Source of the DNA: Merluccius polli
Taxonomy: Eukaryota; Chordata; Actinopteri; Gadiformes; Merlucciidae
Length of the DNA stretch: 64,000 nucleotides
Assembly (NCBI GenBank): GCA_030340625.1
Contig: JAOPHQ010002559.1
Span: 1-64,000, forward strand
Direction of reading: 5' to 3'
The translations under genes and the position numbers were made by a program. Of this stretch, positions 46,401-57,132 are shown piece by piece (position 1 is the stretch's first letter; every line of letters begins with the position of its first letter). The notes under the pieces are model-generated. The model was given only the letters and a program-made list of their open reading frames with translations, was not told where the DNA came from and ran no database searches.

Positions 46401-49400
46401 GATGCCGCCTTAGTTTTCAGCCAATCACATGACTACAATCCCACGAGGGGTACCTCAGCATGGCCAGCGCACAGCATTTTCTCTGCGCATTTTGCGTTAC
46501 TTTTCGGTAAAAAAAAAAAAAAAAGAGTTATCGGACGGTAACTGTGCGTTCACATCAGAAGCGAATTGCGCTACAAAGACGCTCATAAAGATTCGCTGCG
46601 AATATTTCTGTTCGCTTTTGTCGCTCATAACGTACAATTCAATTTTGCAGACGCAAAGGAGCCGTATGCTTTTAGTACATATCAAAGAGTGAACTCCACA
46701 CACTTTGGCCATATTGCAGAGACGGTTTTGCTTGTTTGATAAACGATAGTCGCACATCCCTCGTAACTACGCCGTGAAGGTGAACCCTCCCGGACTCCGC
46801 TATTAACATGAACCGCTCCGCCGGAGGAGCCATCCACGCGCACCGGACACCAGAATTAGGGCTGCACGATGTATCGCAAATCTATCGTCATCGCGAAATC
46901 AACGCTCGCGATGTACATACCGCAAAGATTTCTTAATTTGCGATTAAATTAAGCCTACATTTTTAGCGCATTCACACACAATGACATTATATTTGACCAA
47001 TCCGATGCTGTCATGCTGCCCGATAAGCCCGCCCCCCACCAGTTTAAGCACATGGTGTTTAAGTTGTTGAGGGAGCGTTGTCGTGTTTGTTTGACCAGGT
47101 GTATTTTAGTTTAACTAAATTGTTGCACATGTTTCCTTGTGCTAGCCTTTTTGGCCAATAATAAGTGTTATTACTCAGGCCAACACAGTTAAAGTCTATA
47201 TTTTTTCATACTATGACACATTTACGTTTGTGTTTATGAAAGTCCGCCTTTATTACGCAACTGCAGCGCATTTGGAAATATCAACAAACAGATGAGCGCA
47301 ACATGCTTATGTCATATTTATAAAATGTATTTTAATCACACAGCCGAACCTTTGCAACATGTGAAACAGCCCATTGGCTACCATGCAGAATAAGCTGTTT
47401 TAAATTGCACATTTCAAATCGCGCAGACGTCACCGAGTCCGAACGGGTACCCGTCGGGTACCGTCGGCCGCTGGATACCCGACCCAAGCCCGACGGGACC
47501 CGAGGGGTCGGGTCCCGTCGGGCTTGGGTCGGGTATCCAGCGGCCGTGACGTATGAAACGTTCCGATCGGTGATTCTGTGAGCGATCGCGAGGTCTATTC
47601 AAGCATGCCGCTTATCCCAACTAGCTTCACCTGACGTGACTTAGCCGCCTATTTATCCTGGCTTGGCAATCGTGCAACCGAATAAGCCAGGATACCGCCA
47701 AGCAGAATAGTCCAAGCCGCGCTTACTCAATTATCCTGGATTTATGTATCCTAGTTTTGTGCAATACCCCCCCCCCCCAGGTGTATTTTAGTTTAACTAC
47801 ATTGTTGCACATGTTTCCTTGTGCTAGCCTTTTTGGCCAATAACTCACCATAATGGTGTATTTTTGTTTTTATTATTGTTATTTGATGTTGTTTTTCATG
47901 GCATCATGTATGCCTCAGAACCCATTCTGCAACACCTTCTTAGCTCAACAAATTAGTGGTCAGAAAAAAATGTTTATTATTTAAATTTATTATGAATGCT
48001 TTAAGCAGTTTTATTGTTTTTATTTATTTCATCTTAATTTTGTTGACCATATAAGAAAATGTTTCAAGTGGGCAATTTTCCCAATAAAAGTTATGTTGCA
48101 TTGCATGCATACGATGCATTTCTTTTTTTAATAGTCTAGCAGCAAGTAGAATGAAGAAAAACATTAAATATTGAAATATCGCAAGTTATATCGTCATCGC
48201 AGTACTCAACAATGTTATCGCATATCGCATATTTTCCCAATATCGTGCAGCCCTAACCAGAATACAAACAAACATGTTTTCCATTTGCTTACTTTTAAAT
48301 AAAGTTGTGTGCAGGTATACGGTAAATACGATTATTAAAAGTGTTCATGTCTCCTTCCTGGTCCAGAACCGCTTGGTCCATGCCGTTAATAGGCGGCCCG
48401 CTTCGTGCGTGTGCTTGTAAAAATGATATTTAAGCTGATTATTACGGTATTGTATTGGATCGTACAACACCGGGTGCCCAGCCACAACCGCGATTAACTT
48501 TTCAGTCGACATTTTGATGTACAGTAGGAACCAAAAAAGTACAGTAGGAACCAAAGTGCCGGTGTTCCCTGGGATCCACGCAATCGATCGCTTCTGATGT
48601 GAACGCACAGAGTTCAGCCTCAACATGGCGTCTGGTAATGCCGATTCAAGTGTCACTTAAATCGTGATTGCCATTCCCAGACGCCATGTTGAGGCTGAAC
48701 TCAAGTGGAAGAAAGGTCAAGTCCGGATCTTTCTTTTTTTTATTTTACCGAAAAGTAACGCAAAATGCGCAGAGAAAATGCTGTGCTCTGGCCATGGTGA
48801 GGTACCCCTCGTTGGACTGCAGTCATGTGATTGGCTGAAAACTAAGGCGGCATCTGATTGGCTACAGGAAGTTCCTTGTTGAAAAAAATGCATTTGTGAA
48901 TCCAGCCGTGTCAGGGGAGTCTCAAAAATCCACAAATAAATACAGACCAGTTCACACACAAATGCAAACAAGTTCACAAATGAAAAGCGTCTTGTAAATT
49001 CAAGTTTAACAGTTTGTATATAAATGTAACAACATCCAAATACATTTTTGATGAAAATTGCAAATATTTTTTTTAAATTCATATATTTATGGATTTATAT
49101 TACATTTATTTTAAACAAGACACATTTGTGTGTGGATCAGAAATGTGTTTGTGAAACTTATTTTTGTTTATGGATTTATTTTACATTTATACATAACGAA
49201 ATCCATTTGTGTGTGCATTGAAATGTATTTGTGAGAAGAGAGTAATTTATATATAAATCACAAAATACATTTGTGAATCCTTCTCTGTGCATTCATTATT
49301 AATGAGACTGTTCTGACCCCATAAGTGTGCCCGTATAGCATAGCGTTGAACCCTAATCACATTGTGTGCATGCGCATTCACATATGCAAGCTTACTGTCT

Positions 49401-52400
49401 CAACTGTCTCAATTTTGACCAAGTAAGTGTAGAAATTCCACTCGCACACGTGTGCTCCTAAATGTAAATTCACGTTTGCACTGACAGAGAATATTTCCTG
49501 CATGTAATGTGATAAATACCATAACGTTCAGCATTCTAAAAAGAAAGCCCCTTTTAACTTATAAAGCCCCCCTTTTAAATGCACCATGAAATGAAAAATA
49601 CATTTTCCCAGTGTAAATTGTTCATTTATCTCTTGTTATTAGGGATGTCCAATATTGGCTTTTTTACCGATAACCGATAACCGATATTGTTCAACTCTTA
49701 ATTTCCGATACCGATATCAACCGATACCGATACCGATATATGCGGCTGTGTTTTACACCAAAACTAATTTCAATTTTACTATTCAACGTGGAAACTTTGA
49801 AATAATTCCAAACCACCGACATAACTTCAGCTACAACTAGCGTCCCACTACACGGCCGCACATGCCCAGGCTTGTTATTGAGACGGCGCGGCGCGTTTGA
49901 TGATGTCATCAAACCACGTCCTCACTTGAAACATAACAGATGTCTGAAATTATTTCAAACAAAGTGTTTATTTATTTCATACTGTCTTTGTACTAACAGA
50001 AAATGGTCGCTTGCATTCGACTCAAGACAATTAGAGCTTTCCAACAAGGTATAACATGCCATAGGCCACTTTAGTCATTTTGAGCTTTTTAAAAACCGAT
50101 ACCGATATTTTCCGATATTTTCCAATATCGGCCGATAATATCGGTGAGCCGATAATATCGGACATCCTTACTTGTTATATGTCTATTTTTGAGTATTTGT
50201 ACATCAAAATCCCTGTCTTTTCTCTTCCCGTAAAACGGTTTTAAATGTTTGATGACTCATCCTGCACTGGCTGTTTACTAATTTTGCGTCCAATGAAAAC
50301 GCCTCAGCTCCATCGCGGGGATGAGCCTATGTGTCTCCTGTATCTTTTACTTGAAATACGTAAATATGCGGAATCAAATGGCAGTCTGACTTCTGTTTCA
50401 TGGGGCCTTTAAGTATTTTTGTCTCAGTGCCCCCCTCCATCCCGTGAACACCCACTGGGGGGCAGAACCACCCCCGCTGAGAAACCCTAATGTAGACAAA
50501 CATACTTGAAAGTGGCTATAATGATTAACAGCCGTAAAGCAGTGTGGCAATGTCACCAGATTTTATATGACTAATATAGCCAAATATTAATCTGAAACAA
50601 TAATGCATTAACTTGATTTATGAATAGCTTTTAGTAAGTTCCCGATCCTGCCCAACTTCCGCATAAACCCATGCATACCTTTGGTGCTTATTTAGCCTAT
50701 TCTGGCTAGTGTGGTGTAGAGCCCTGCACAGGCCAAAAACTCCAGCCCTAGCCCGGCCCGAGCCCGACAAAGTCTGCAGTTTTTCAGCCCAAGACTGACA
50801 ACCATCCAATATCTCTCAGGCGCGCACACACACACACACGCACACGCACACACACGCTACTAGGTAAATGTATAGAGGTAAATGTATTAAAGGCCTCAAA
50901 CATAACTTCAGTGCCACTGACAATCATGCTCACGAATATTAGTGGTGACTTAGTGTTACAGTGCTACAGAGATGCAAATTAGCATGCATTTAAGAATACG
51001 TGATCCAGCAGCAAATAAGTAAATAAAGATTTATGGCCTACCTTTCTTTGATGTTAAGTAACTTTTCAGAAAACTGAAGAACAATGTTTCAAATAACTCT
51101 TCGCCAACTGGCTAATGTTAAATCCCCCAAAAATGACATGTACGGTGGTCATCATGCACTGTTTATTTGAGTGTTGTGAAGAAAAACTATCGCAAATCGC
51201 AAGTGAATAATACGCATGTTATGCACGTGAATAAAAAGCGTGATATAAAGATATATTATGTTATCTTTATAATGGTGTAAGCTATTTTATTAAGTTTCCT
51301 TGTTAGCGAAATGCTCTTGAGTGAATTTGAGTTCCCTCGGGTGAACAGTTACGCAGTGTATATGTCTAGGGCTTTTATTGTGACGGGGAAAAACAGAAGG
51401 AGTGAATCTGTTTTGTGCTGACTTGGAAAAAGACGAATAAAATTTGTCGTTCTGGTTTGAAATACGAAATCTGTGTTTTATAATTCTTACAAGTATAGGC
51501 ACAACTCATAACCCTGGGCTACAATGGGCACACATGGGCATGAAAGGAGAGAAGTAAAATGAGCTTGAGTCCGACCCAAGCCAAGTCTTAAAAATGTTCT
51601 TTTTAAATAAAAAGGCCTGAGCCCGGCCCAAATAGGCTCAGGTCTCGTTTGGACCCGTCGGGCTTGCAGACCTCTAGTGTGGTGGGCTGTTTCAGAAGCA
51701 CCATGGAGACAGTTGGCACATTAAGCTTGTTGAACAGTCTGTTCCCAGTAGACTTTGTCAAAGACACACGTACGCACGTACGCACGCTCATGCTCGCAGC
51801 AGTGCACATGTGATTTTTACATCAAAGTGCTGCAATCCTACACTCTCATTAGTTTCCTTTTAATAGTATCAGGGCTGGCACGCACGACAGTTCCTAGTAC
51901 TATTACTTATGTATCAGTGTTTATAAAAGTTGGTTAACATCTTATATTTTACTTTCTTTTTTTATATTCCAGAGCCATTTACTTTGCTGTGTACTCAAAG
52001 TCAAAAGAGGTGTTGAATCGCATGTTTTCACCCAATAGTGGACCTGTTCACATGAGCGCGGCTGGTTTTGCAGGTAAGTTGAATGCAAATCACTTCTCAC
52101 AGCACTTATTTGTTGACAACTAAAAAACGTCAAAATAAACTTGCTTTCTCTGGAAAATTACTATATATAGTCATTAGACGATACATAATCTTCCGGCCAC
52201 TATGTATACACTTAATTCATATGAGAACCGCATCTTTCACTTTTGTCCACAGCCTTTGTGACCAACTCTACGATGAACCCCATCTGGATGGTCAAGACGA
52301 GGATGCAGCTGGAGAAAAAGTTATTACATAATATTTTAGTAATATTAGAGTCCAGACATGTTCCAGGGTGCCGTTTAGCATTTTGGATTTAAATGGCAGC

Positions 52401-53715
52401 GGTTATTTTGGGGTCTTTTCAACGTTGTCGCAGCGCTGCCCTCTTGTAATGTAATCCTGTCCTCATGACACTGTCCTTGGCTTACGCTGCGTGGGAGGCT
52501 GACCATGTGACCACTGTCCATAAATACCCTGACGCAATGCAGTACGCTCTGAGAAGAATTTATATTTACAGTACAGGGCAGTAGTATCCACTGAGCCTTA
52601 TTTAAATAACAAAATGCCTGCCTGAATAGTGGGCAGTAGTGCAACAAAATAGAATATAATTTTATATATGCATACAAACATGTAATCGTAGGGGATAGGA
52701 TGATGTAGTGGCTAGGGTGTTTGACTCCCAACCTCCCTTGGTGCGATCCCCAATGTCCGCAGTCTCGCTGTAGACATTATTGAGCAAAATGTCCAGTCGC
52801 TTTGAAAAAAATTATCAAATGTAAAAAAAATAACAAATACACAGGCTAATGATCATTTGGATACGTTTGTACTTTCCAGGGCCAGGGGGGAGAAGAAGAT
52901 GAACGCACTGCAGTGTGCCCGCTATGTTTACAAATCAGAAGGCATCAGGGGTTTCTACCGCGGTCTCACCGCCTCTTACGCCGGCATCTCGGAGACCATG
53001 ATCTGCTTCCTCATCTACGAGTCACTGAAGAAGCGCCTCGCCGAAAGCCGCTACTCCTCCCCCAACAGCAACTTGGAGAAGAGAGCGTCGGACTTCCTGG
53101 GCCTGATGCTGGCAGCTGCTTTCTCAAAGGGCTGTGCATCCTGCATAGCTTATCCACACGGTAAGCATTTAGATAACGTTTCAACATTCAGCTCATCTAA
53201 AAACATCTAAAACTGCATCCAGTTATTCTTCAGAATTATTAAAATGGCTAACGAAGATGGAGATGTATGTAGGGGGGCAGAATCGTGCAGTTGCATTGGT
53301 GCTTGAGTCCTAGCTGAAAGGTACTGGGTTTGATCCCCAATGTCTGCATGGTTGAGCAAGATGCCTAACCCCTACCAGCTCCTTAATGATATGTATCTGA
53401 ATTCAGTCGCTGTGGATAAAAGCATCTGCTAAATGAATAGTTTTTTTGTAAACATTTAGAAACATGCATGTGTGTAGATGTATTTCTTTATACACCTCCG
53501 TTGTGTCCTTTGCAGAGGTAATCAGGACAAGACTGCGTGAGGAAGGCAGCAAGTACAAGTATTTCTTCCAGACGGGAAGGTTAATAGCTGTGGAGGAAGG
53601 CTATGCAGCTTTTTATAGAGGACTCATTCCACAGCTAATTAGACAAATCCCCAACACGGCCATCGTTCTGTCCACCTATGAACTCCTAGTCCACCTGCTT
53701 GGTGAGTCAAAATGA
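40470..53715 (+). CDS. slc25a33: Mitochondrial pyrimidine nucleotide carrier
   Basis: Seven coding exons: 40470-40510, 42822-42998, 44636-44713, 51973-52073, 52253-52319, 52880-53160, 53516-53715; 945 nt, 314 residues (human 321). The start MAQKDTLLHLFAGG matches the human N-terminus. Three carrier repeats show the signatures PLEVLKTR, PIWMVKTR and PHEVIRTR, with conserved GFYRGLTASYAGISET and RQIPNTAIVLSTYELLVHLL. It belongs in the inner mitochondrial membrane, exchanging pyrimidine nucleotides (PNC1); in mammals the gene is insulin/mTOR-responsive. SLC25A36 is the paralogue, but sequence and the spsb1 neighbour favour SLC25A33. All introns have GT-AG ends; the donor of exon 5 (AA then GTTATT) is weak. 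Intron 3 (7.3 kb) is packed with transposons. AATAAA lies at 53828. Confidence 0.95.
40511..42821. other. slc25a33 intron 1
   Basis: No exon or complete mobile element recognised. TAGGGATGTGAAAA at 41936 resembles the left end of a hAT-type element, but I see no matching right end or duplication. Confidence 0.5.
42999..44635. other. slc25a33 intron 2
   Basis: 1.6 kb without recognised exons or mobile elements, ending in the acceptor CACTTCAG. Short TG-rich stretches near 43430-43480 are low complexity. Confidence 0.6.
44926..45529. mobile_element. hAT-like MITE, 604 bp
   Basis: The left end TAGGGCTTGGCCGAATA is answered by the right end TTGGCCTCAGCCCTA. The flanks TACTTTTC and CGCTTTTC match at 6 of 8. 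It carries a segment (45055-45145) also found at 10724-10815. Confidence 0.65.
47095..47843. repeat. 67-bp direct repeat pair inside the nested hAT
   Basis: Copies 47095-47161 and 47777-47843 (CCAGGTGTATTTTAGTTTAA ... GGCCAATAA) differ at one base. They bracket about 615 bp that contains the large hairpin. Confidence 0.85.
47465..47546. repeat. 82-bp perfect hairpin, 39-bp GC-rich arms
   Basis: Arms 47465-47503 and 47508-47546 are exact reverse complements (starting CGGCCGCTGGATACCCGACC) around a GGGG loop. The arm sequence is built from GGGTCGGGT-type units similar to the CCCGGCCC/ACCCGTCGGG motifs of the hAT at 50717-51676. Confidence 0.93.
48345..48512 (-). pseudogene. Possible MADF-domain fragment
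   Basis: The minus strand from the ATG at 48512 reads MSTEKLIAVVAGHPVLYDPI and continues QYRNNQ. This matches the first helix of MADF DNA-binding domains, which occur in transposon-encoded Myb/SANT-like partner proteins. What follows does not continue a MADF domain, so it is an exon start or a truncated relic. A 31-bp inverted pair (48610-48640, 48672-48702) lies just upstream. Confidence 0.35.
49640..50170. mobile_element. Non-autonomous hAT element, 531 bp
   Basis: The ends TAGGGATGTCCAATATTGGC and TATCGGACATCCTTA form the inverted repeat. The flanks carry a perfect 8-bp duplication CTTGTTAT (49632-49639, 50171-50178). Internal CCGATA units recur near both ends. It is inserted in the outer hAT, beside the long-inverted-repeat element. 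Confidence 0.88.
50717..51676. mobile_element. Non-autonomous hAT element, 960 bp
   Basis: The ends TAGAGCCCTGCACAGGCC and GGGCTTGCAGACCTCTA form an imperfect inverted repeat. The flanks carry a perfect 8-bp duplication GTGTGGTG (50709-50716, 51677-51684). CCCGGCCCGAGCCCG near the left and ACCCGTCGGGCTTG near the right are sub-terminal GC-rich motifs. It contains a (CA)n at about 50824-50855. Confidence 0.88.
52690..52818 (+). mobile_element. tRNA-derived SINE
   Basis: The 5' part carries an A-box-like TAGTGGCTAGGGTG and a B-box-like GGTGCGATCCC. TGAGCAAAATG and CAGTCGCTTTG follow, a shortened form of the fish SINE 3' tail. It lies in slc25a33 intron 5. Confidence 0.65.
53270..53440 (+). mobile_element. 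tRNA-derived SINE, same family
   Basis: B-box-like GGGTTTGATCCCC, then CAATGTCTGCATGGTTGAGC and the full fish tail CGCTGTGGATAAAAGCATCT, GCTAAATGAATAG. This 3' tail is shared with fish L2-type LINEs. It lies in slc25a33 intron 6, in the same orientation as the copy in intron 5. Confidence 0.75.
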
Positions 53716-53827
53716 CACTGAAACATTTTAATGGATCCAAGATTGGCAGGCATGCGATACTCAATGCACGTTGGCCGAAAGACTATTGAGAATGCAGCCA
53801 ATTCCTTTTTTTATTTTCATGTGCTGC

Positions 53828-53833
53828 AATAAA
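53828..53833 (+). terminator. slc25a33: Candidate slc25a33 poly(A) signal
   Basis: AATAAA, 113 bases after the stop codon. Confidence 0.6.
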
Positions 53834-55351
53834 GACTTGTCTTTGGGGTGGAAAATTCACAATTCTTGCGTTGCTATCCAAAGACCTATATATTTTTATT
53901 TTATTGAAAGCATGTCTTTAGATGTTCATCATCGTGCATACTCCATACCTGAGCTGTTTTTTCTTTTGTGAAAAAAGGTCACTGGCCAAAGGAGGAGTAT
54001 TGTTAAGTTAACTAAATTATTATGCATATTATTTTTATTGTTACTATTGTATCTGTTATCTCATGCTTATCAATGAAAGTGAATGTACCAACACTCATCA
54101 TGTGCAGATTGACTGTTCTGGATAATGAAGGGAAGATTATAAAGGTTATCGTACTGGTCCACGTGAACTTAGATCCCCAACAGACCTTTGAGATTTCATT
54201 TGTTTTTCCTTCTGAAATGTCATTAACACAGTTGTGGTTTTGAAGTTGAATTATATCAGAGTAATATATTTTCATTACTCTATACAGGTTTATCTGTATA
54301 TGTTCTTTGTTTAAAAAATAAGTTAATTTAACACAAAAAAGGACCTTGACTACTTTTTGAATCACTGGTTTAATAAAGTGCATCAAGAAATCATACTTTG
54401 GTTGTTGGGGTGACTAACTATCAAGACTGAGGCATGTACCTGATCCAGCAACTATTCAACCTTAACATGTGCAATGAGAACAAAGACAAACTGATTTCAT
54501 TCCTGCTAGAGTGGATTACACATTTATAGGATCATCAAACCAAATCTTTGTGTGGATAAATGACTCGAGGACAAAAATGGAGATGGGGAAACGGAAGCGT
54601 GCCTCTTCAATAAATTAGTTTGCTGTCCCATTACACTACATGTTTTTTTATTTTATGGATTTGACTGGCTATATTCAAGAGTGTTAATAGTTGTAAGCCG
54701 TCAACAAGTGCAAGAGGCACTGCTTTATTGGACTTCTGACAAATGCTAAGGGTGGCAGTTTTTAATACATTGTTATTTTTAACTTTTTTTTTTAATAATG
54801 TGAGAGCAGGAAAGCTACCAGCAAGCCACACGTCAAATTTTCAGCAGTTATGTTTATTTAAAAACTGACCTTTTATCTCTTCATAGATCTGTTCTCTCTC
54901 TTGATTTGCTGACACCCACATCAAGTGACCAATGACCACTACTCTAATGTGAATGCAAATTACTGAATCAATAAATCAATGAGGGAAGAACAACCCTGTG
55001 CACTAACCCTGTTCCTATCCCAAAATGTCAACAGCTCTGGCAAATGTATCATTTACTTTAGTTGATAATCTGGTTATTTAGCTCTTAGCCAAATATATTT
55101 TCCTATTTCATTTTGCAACATATATAGTGCCCGAAATATGGATTGTATCTAGCTGGTTGAGCTACCTGGCTTAAATTGATAAGACACTGGACTGGGCCTT
55201 TGCAGTCATGTATTTATTAACGACATGGTAGCCATTCTGGGAGAGAAATGTTTCACATGGACTGAAGTCGTCATTCATAGTGAACCACAAAAAGGTAGCT
55301 AAAGTGAAAATCTAAATGGTAAAAGCCAATGCAGGTTCTATCAGAAACTTG

Positions 55352-55392
55352 GAATGAAATGGGTGTCTATTGAAAAGACACCCATTTCATTC
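55352..55392. repeat. Perfect 17-bp hairpin
   Basis: GAATGAAATGGGTGTCT, a 7-base loop, then the exact reverse complement. Confidence 0.85.
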
Positions 55393-56455
55393 TCATGTTC
55401 CAGAAGTCCAGCTTTCATCCAGAAGAGTTGTGATCTTTGAACATTTAAGAAGGCCCTAAGAAAGTACACTTGCGTTGTAGATAATTCAATGTACGCCTAT
55501 GTGTTCAAGGCAGCCCTGTTTGTGACAGTATGAAAAGGAAGAGTAATGGGTTTCAAGTAGGCCGACATCTTACATTAAATGATAAAGCATGTAAACAGAA
55601 GGGGGGGATAAGGAGAGCCTGGCCATACACACCCTACTTATCAGTGCTAACATACAGGCATGAATTCAACTTTACTTTAAAGCAGGGTTTGACCAAAAAG
55701 ATGACTGGGTTGGGATGTGTCAGGCGATAGCGAGTCTGCAGTTCTAATACAATATAATTATCTTCATAAACAGAATCAACACTTTACATTTTCCCAGGTC
55801 AGTCCAACAATGTTTTTTAATGATTGATAGGCCTAATTATTTTTTCTAGAGGAGAGGGTGTAGTATAGTGTTGAAGGCGCTGGAGAAGTTCAAGAACATG
55901 ATTCTGACACAGTTCCTTGGCCTGGCAGGTGGTGGCCACCATGCCAATGCGTGGGACCATTAGGTGGACACAGTAGCGGAACAAGTCAGAGGCGGGCCGG
56001 GGGGCGGTGCGTTTGCGCGATTGTCGACGGGGGTGCGGTGCGGGTGCGCGATGGGGGGGGGGCGGGGGCCCCTAGAGACCCGGGCCCGGGGGCCGTCCAC
56101 CCAGCCCCCCCTGACGCTCCGCCCCTGGGTGGACAGCAGAGGGTTCAGAGACCCGAAACCGACCAGGGACACCAACGTAGGATATCTGCGGTGTGAATGA
56201 CCCCTGGCTGGACGAGGAGGATGGTTCTAACACGTCAGGGGCTGCAGACTGGAGCAGCATATCTCTGCAAGTCAGTTAGAGGCACTATTTACCAATGTGA
56301 GTGGAGAGTGTGGCAACTGTACCTCAATCCGTATGTGCGTAATCATGTGTAAATAATCTCCAAATGCGTATTGAGTTTTGTGCAAACAAAGTTACACGTG
56401 TGCGGCTGAGTTATGGGCGTCAACGATCAATAATAATAATAATAATAATAATAAG

Positions 56456-56490
56456 ATTAGGTATCCACAGATACTCTGTGAATACCTAAT
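56456..56490. repeat. Short palindrome beside AAT units
   Basis: ATTAGGTATCCACAGATACT and its imperfect complement, in inverse orientation to the palindrome at 8148-8180 and likewise adjoining a trinucleotide AT-rich repeat. Confidence 0.65.
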
Positions 56491-57081
56491 AAATAAAACT
56501 GATTACCAGTTTTGAGTCTAGTGCACTTAATTCTGCACTTCAATAGAAAACATACCAAAATATATCAACATAGTGTTGTCCACCGCAGGGAACTTTCGGA
56601 CTGTTAATGTGCACATCGACATTTTCAGGGTAAAATGAGATGCAGCATCCTCTGTCTCAGAGACACCATCATCAATATGGCAGCGACCACTGTCGCTGAT
56701 ATTGACAGCGACAGTGCGGCAGAGGAACAGGAGACATGACGCTGCTGATGGCGCCCTCTAGTGCACTAACGGAATGATGACGATATGTGGCGACGTGACG
56801 TCACCCAGGGCTACCGTCTGACGACGATAGTGGGTGCTTCCAGACAGCTTCCAGAGGTGCTTCGTTTCTCTAATTTGTCATTTCCTCGCTCCTCGCTTGA
56901 ACCGGAAGTAGTTCGGGTCCGCTATTTTGAAGGACGTCCCGAAGCTATTCGAGGAGCGAGGAATCGAGGTCCGAGGAGGCATCGCTTTTCTCCACAGCCG
57001 AACGCCATGTTGTTCATAACTCATCTGGCGAAGTTGAGAGATGGCAGCGAAACAGTACAAGTGCCTGTTATTGATGATGAT

Positions 57082-57085
57082 AATG

Positions 57086-57132
<47 letters not shown>
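57082..57132. repeat. (AAT)n microsatellite
   Basis: About 17 units. Confidence 0.95.

Larger units (their letters stand above)
46857..48255. mobile_element. Nested hAT element, 1,399 bp
   Basis: The ends TAGGGCTGCACGATGTATCG and CAATATCGTGCAGCCCTA form an inverted repeat of about 15 bp. The flanks carry a perfect 8-bp duplication ACCAGAAT (46849-46856, 48256-48263). Sub-terminal TATCGCA/TCATCGC motifs occur on both sides. No transposase. It sits within the long-inverted-repeat element. Confidence 0.88.
45942..49323. mobile_element. Long-inverted-repeat element, about 0.57-kb arms
   Basis: Left arm about 45942-46510 and right arm about 48750-49323 are closely similar inverted copies, ending TATGGGGTCAGAACAGTCTC at both outer edges. 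The same peptide (ELVCIYLWIFETPLTRLDSQ) is readable on opposite strands in the two arms, which reflects their identity and is not evidence of coding. The flanks share AGTGTG (6 bp: 45936-45941, 49324-49329). The interior, minus a hAT insertion, is about 0.8 kb and contains a possible MADF-type fragment. The superfamily is not determined; six bases fits neither hAT (8) nor Harbinger (3). Confidence 0.75.
45768..50489. mobile_element. Outer hAT element hosting nested insertions
   Basis: The left end CAGGGGTTCTCAAACTTTTT is a well-known fish hAT terminus. The right end GCTGAGAAACCCTA is its eroded partner. The flanks CTGTAGAC and ATGTAGAC match at 7 of 8. Only about 0.8 kb is its own sequence (45768-45941, about 49330-49631, 50179-50489); the rest is two later insertions. 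Sub-terminal GCCCCC-rich sequence near 50430-50475 mirrors the CCGCCCCCTC near the left end. Confidence 0.7.

Noticed and set aside
46278..49082. Matching peptides on opposite strands (ELVCIYLWIFETPLTRLDSQ)
   Set aside because: Explained by the long inverted repeat; no sign of coding constraint or start context.
52690..52780. Genuine tRNA gene
   Set aside because: A- and B-box-like motifs are present but no cloverleaf; the 3' tail identifies a SINE.
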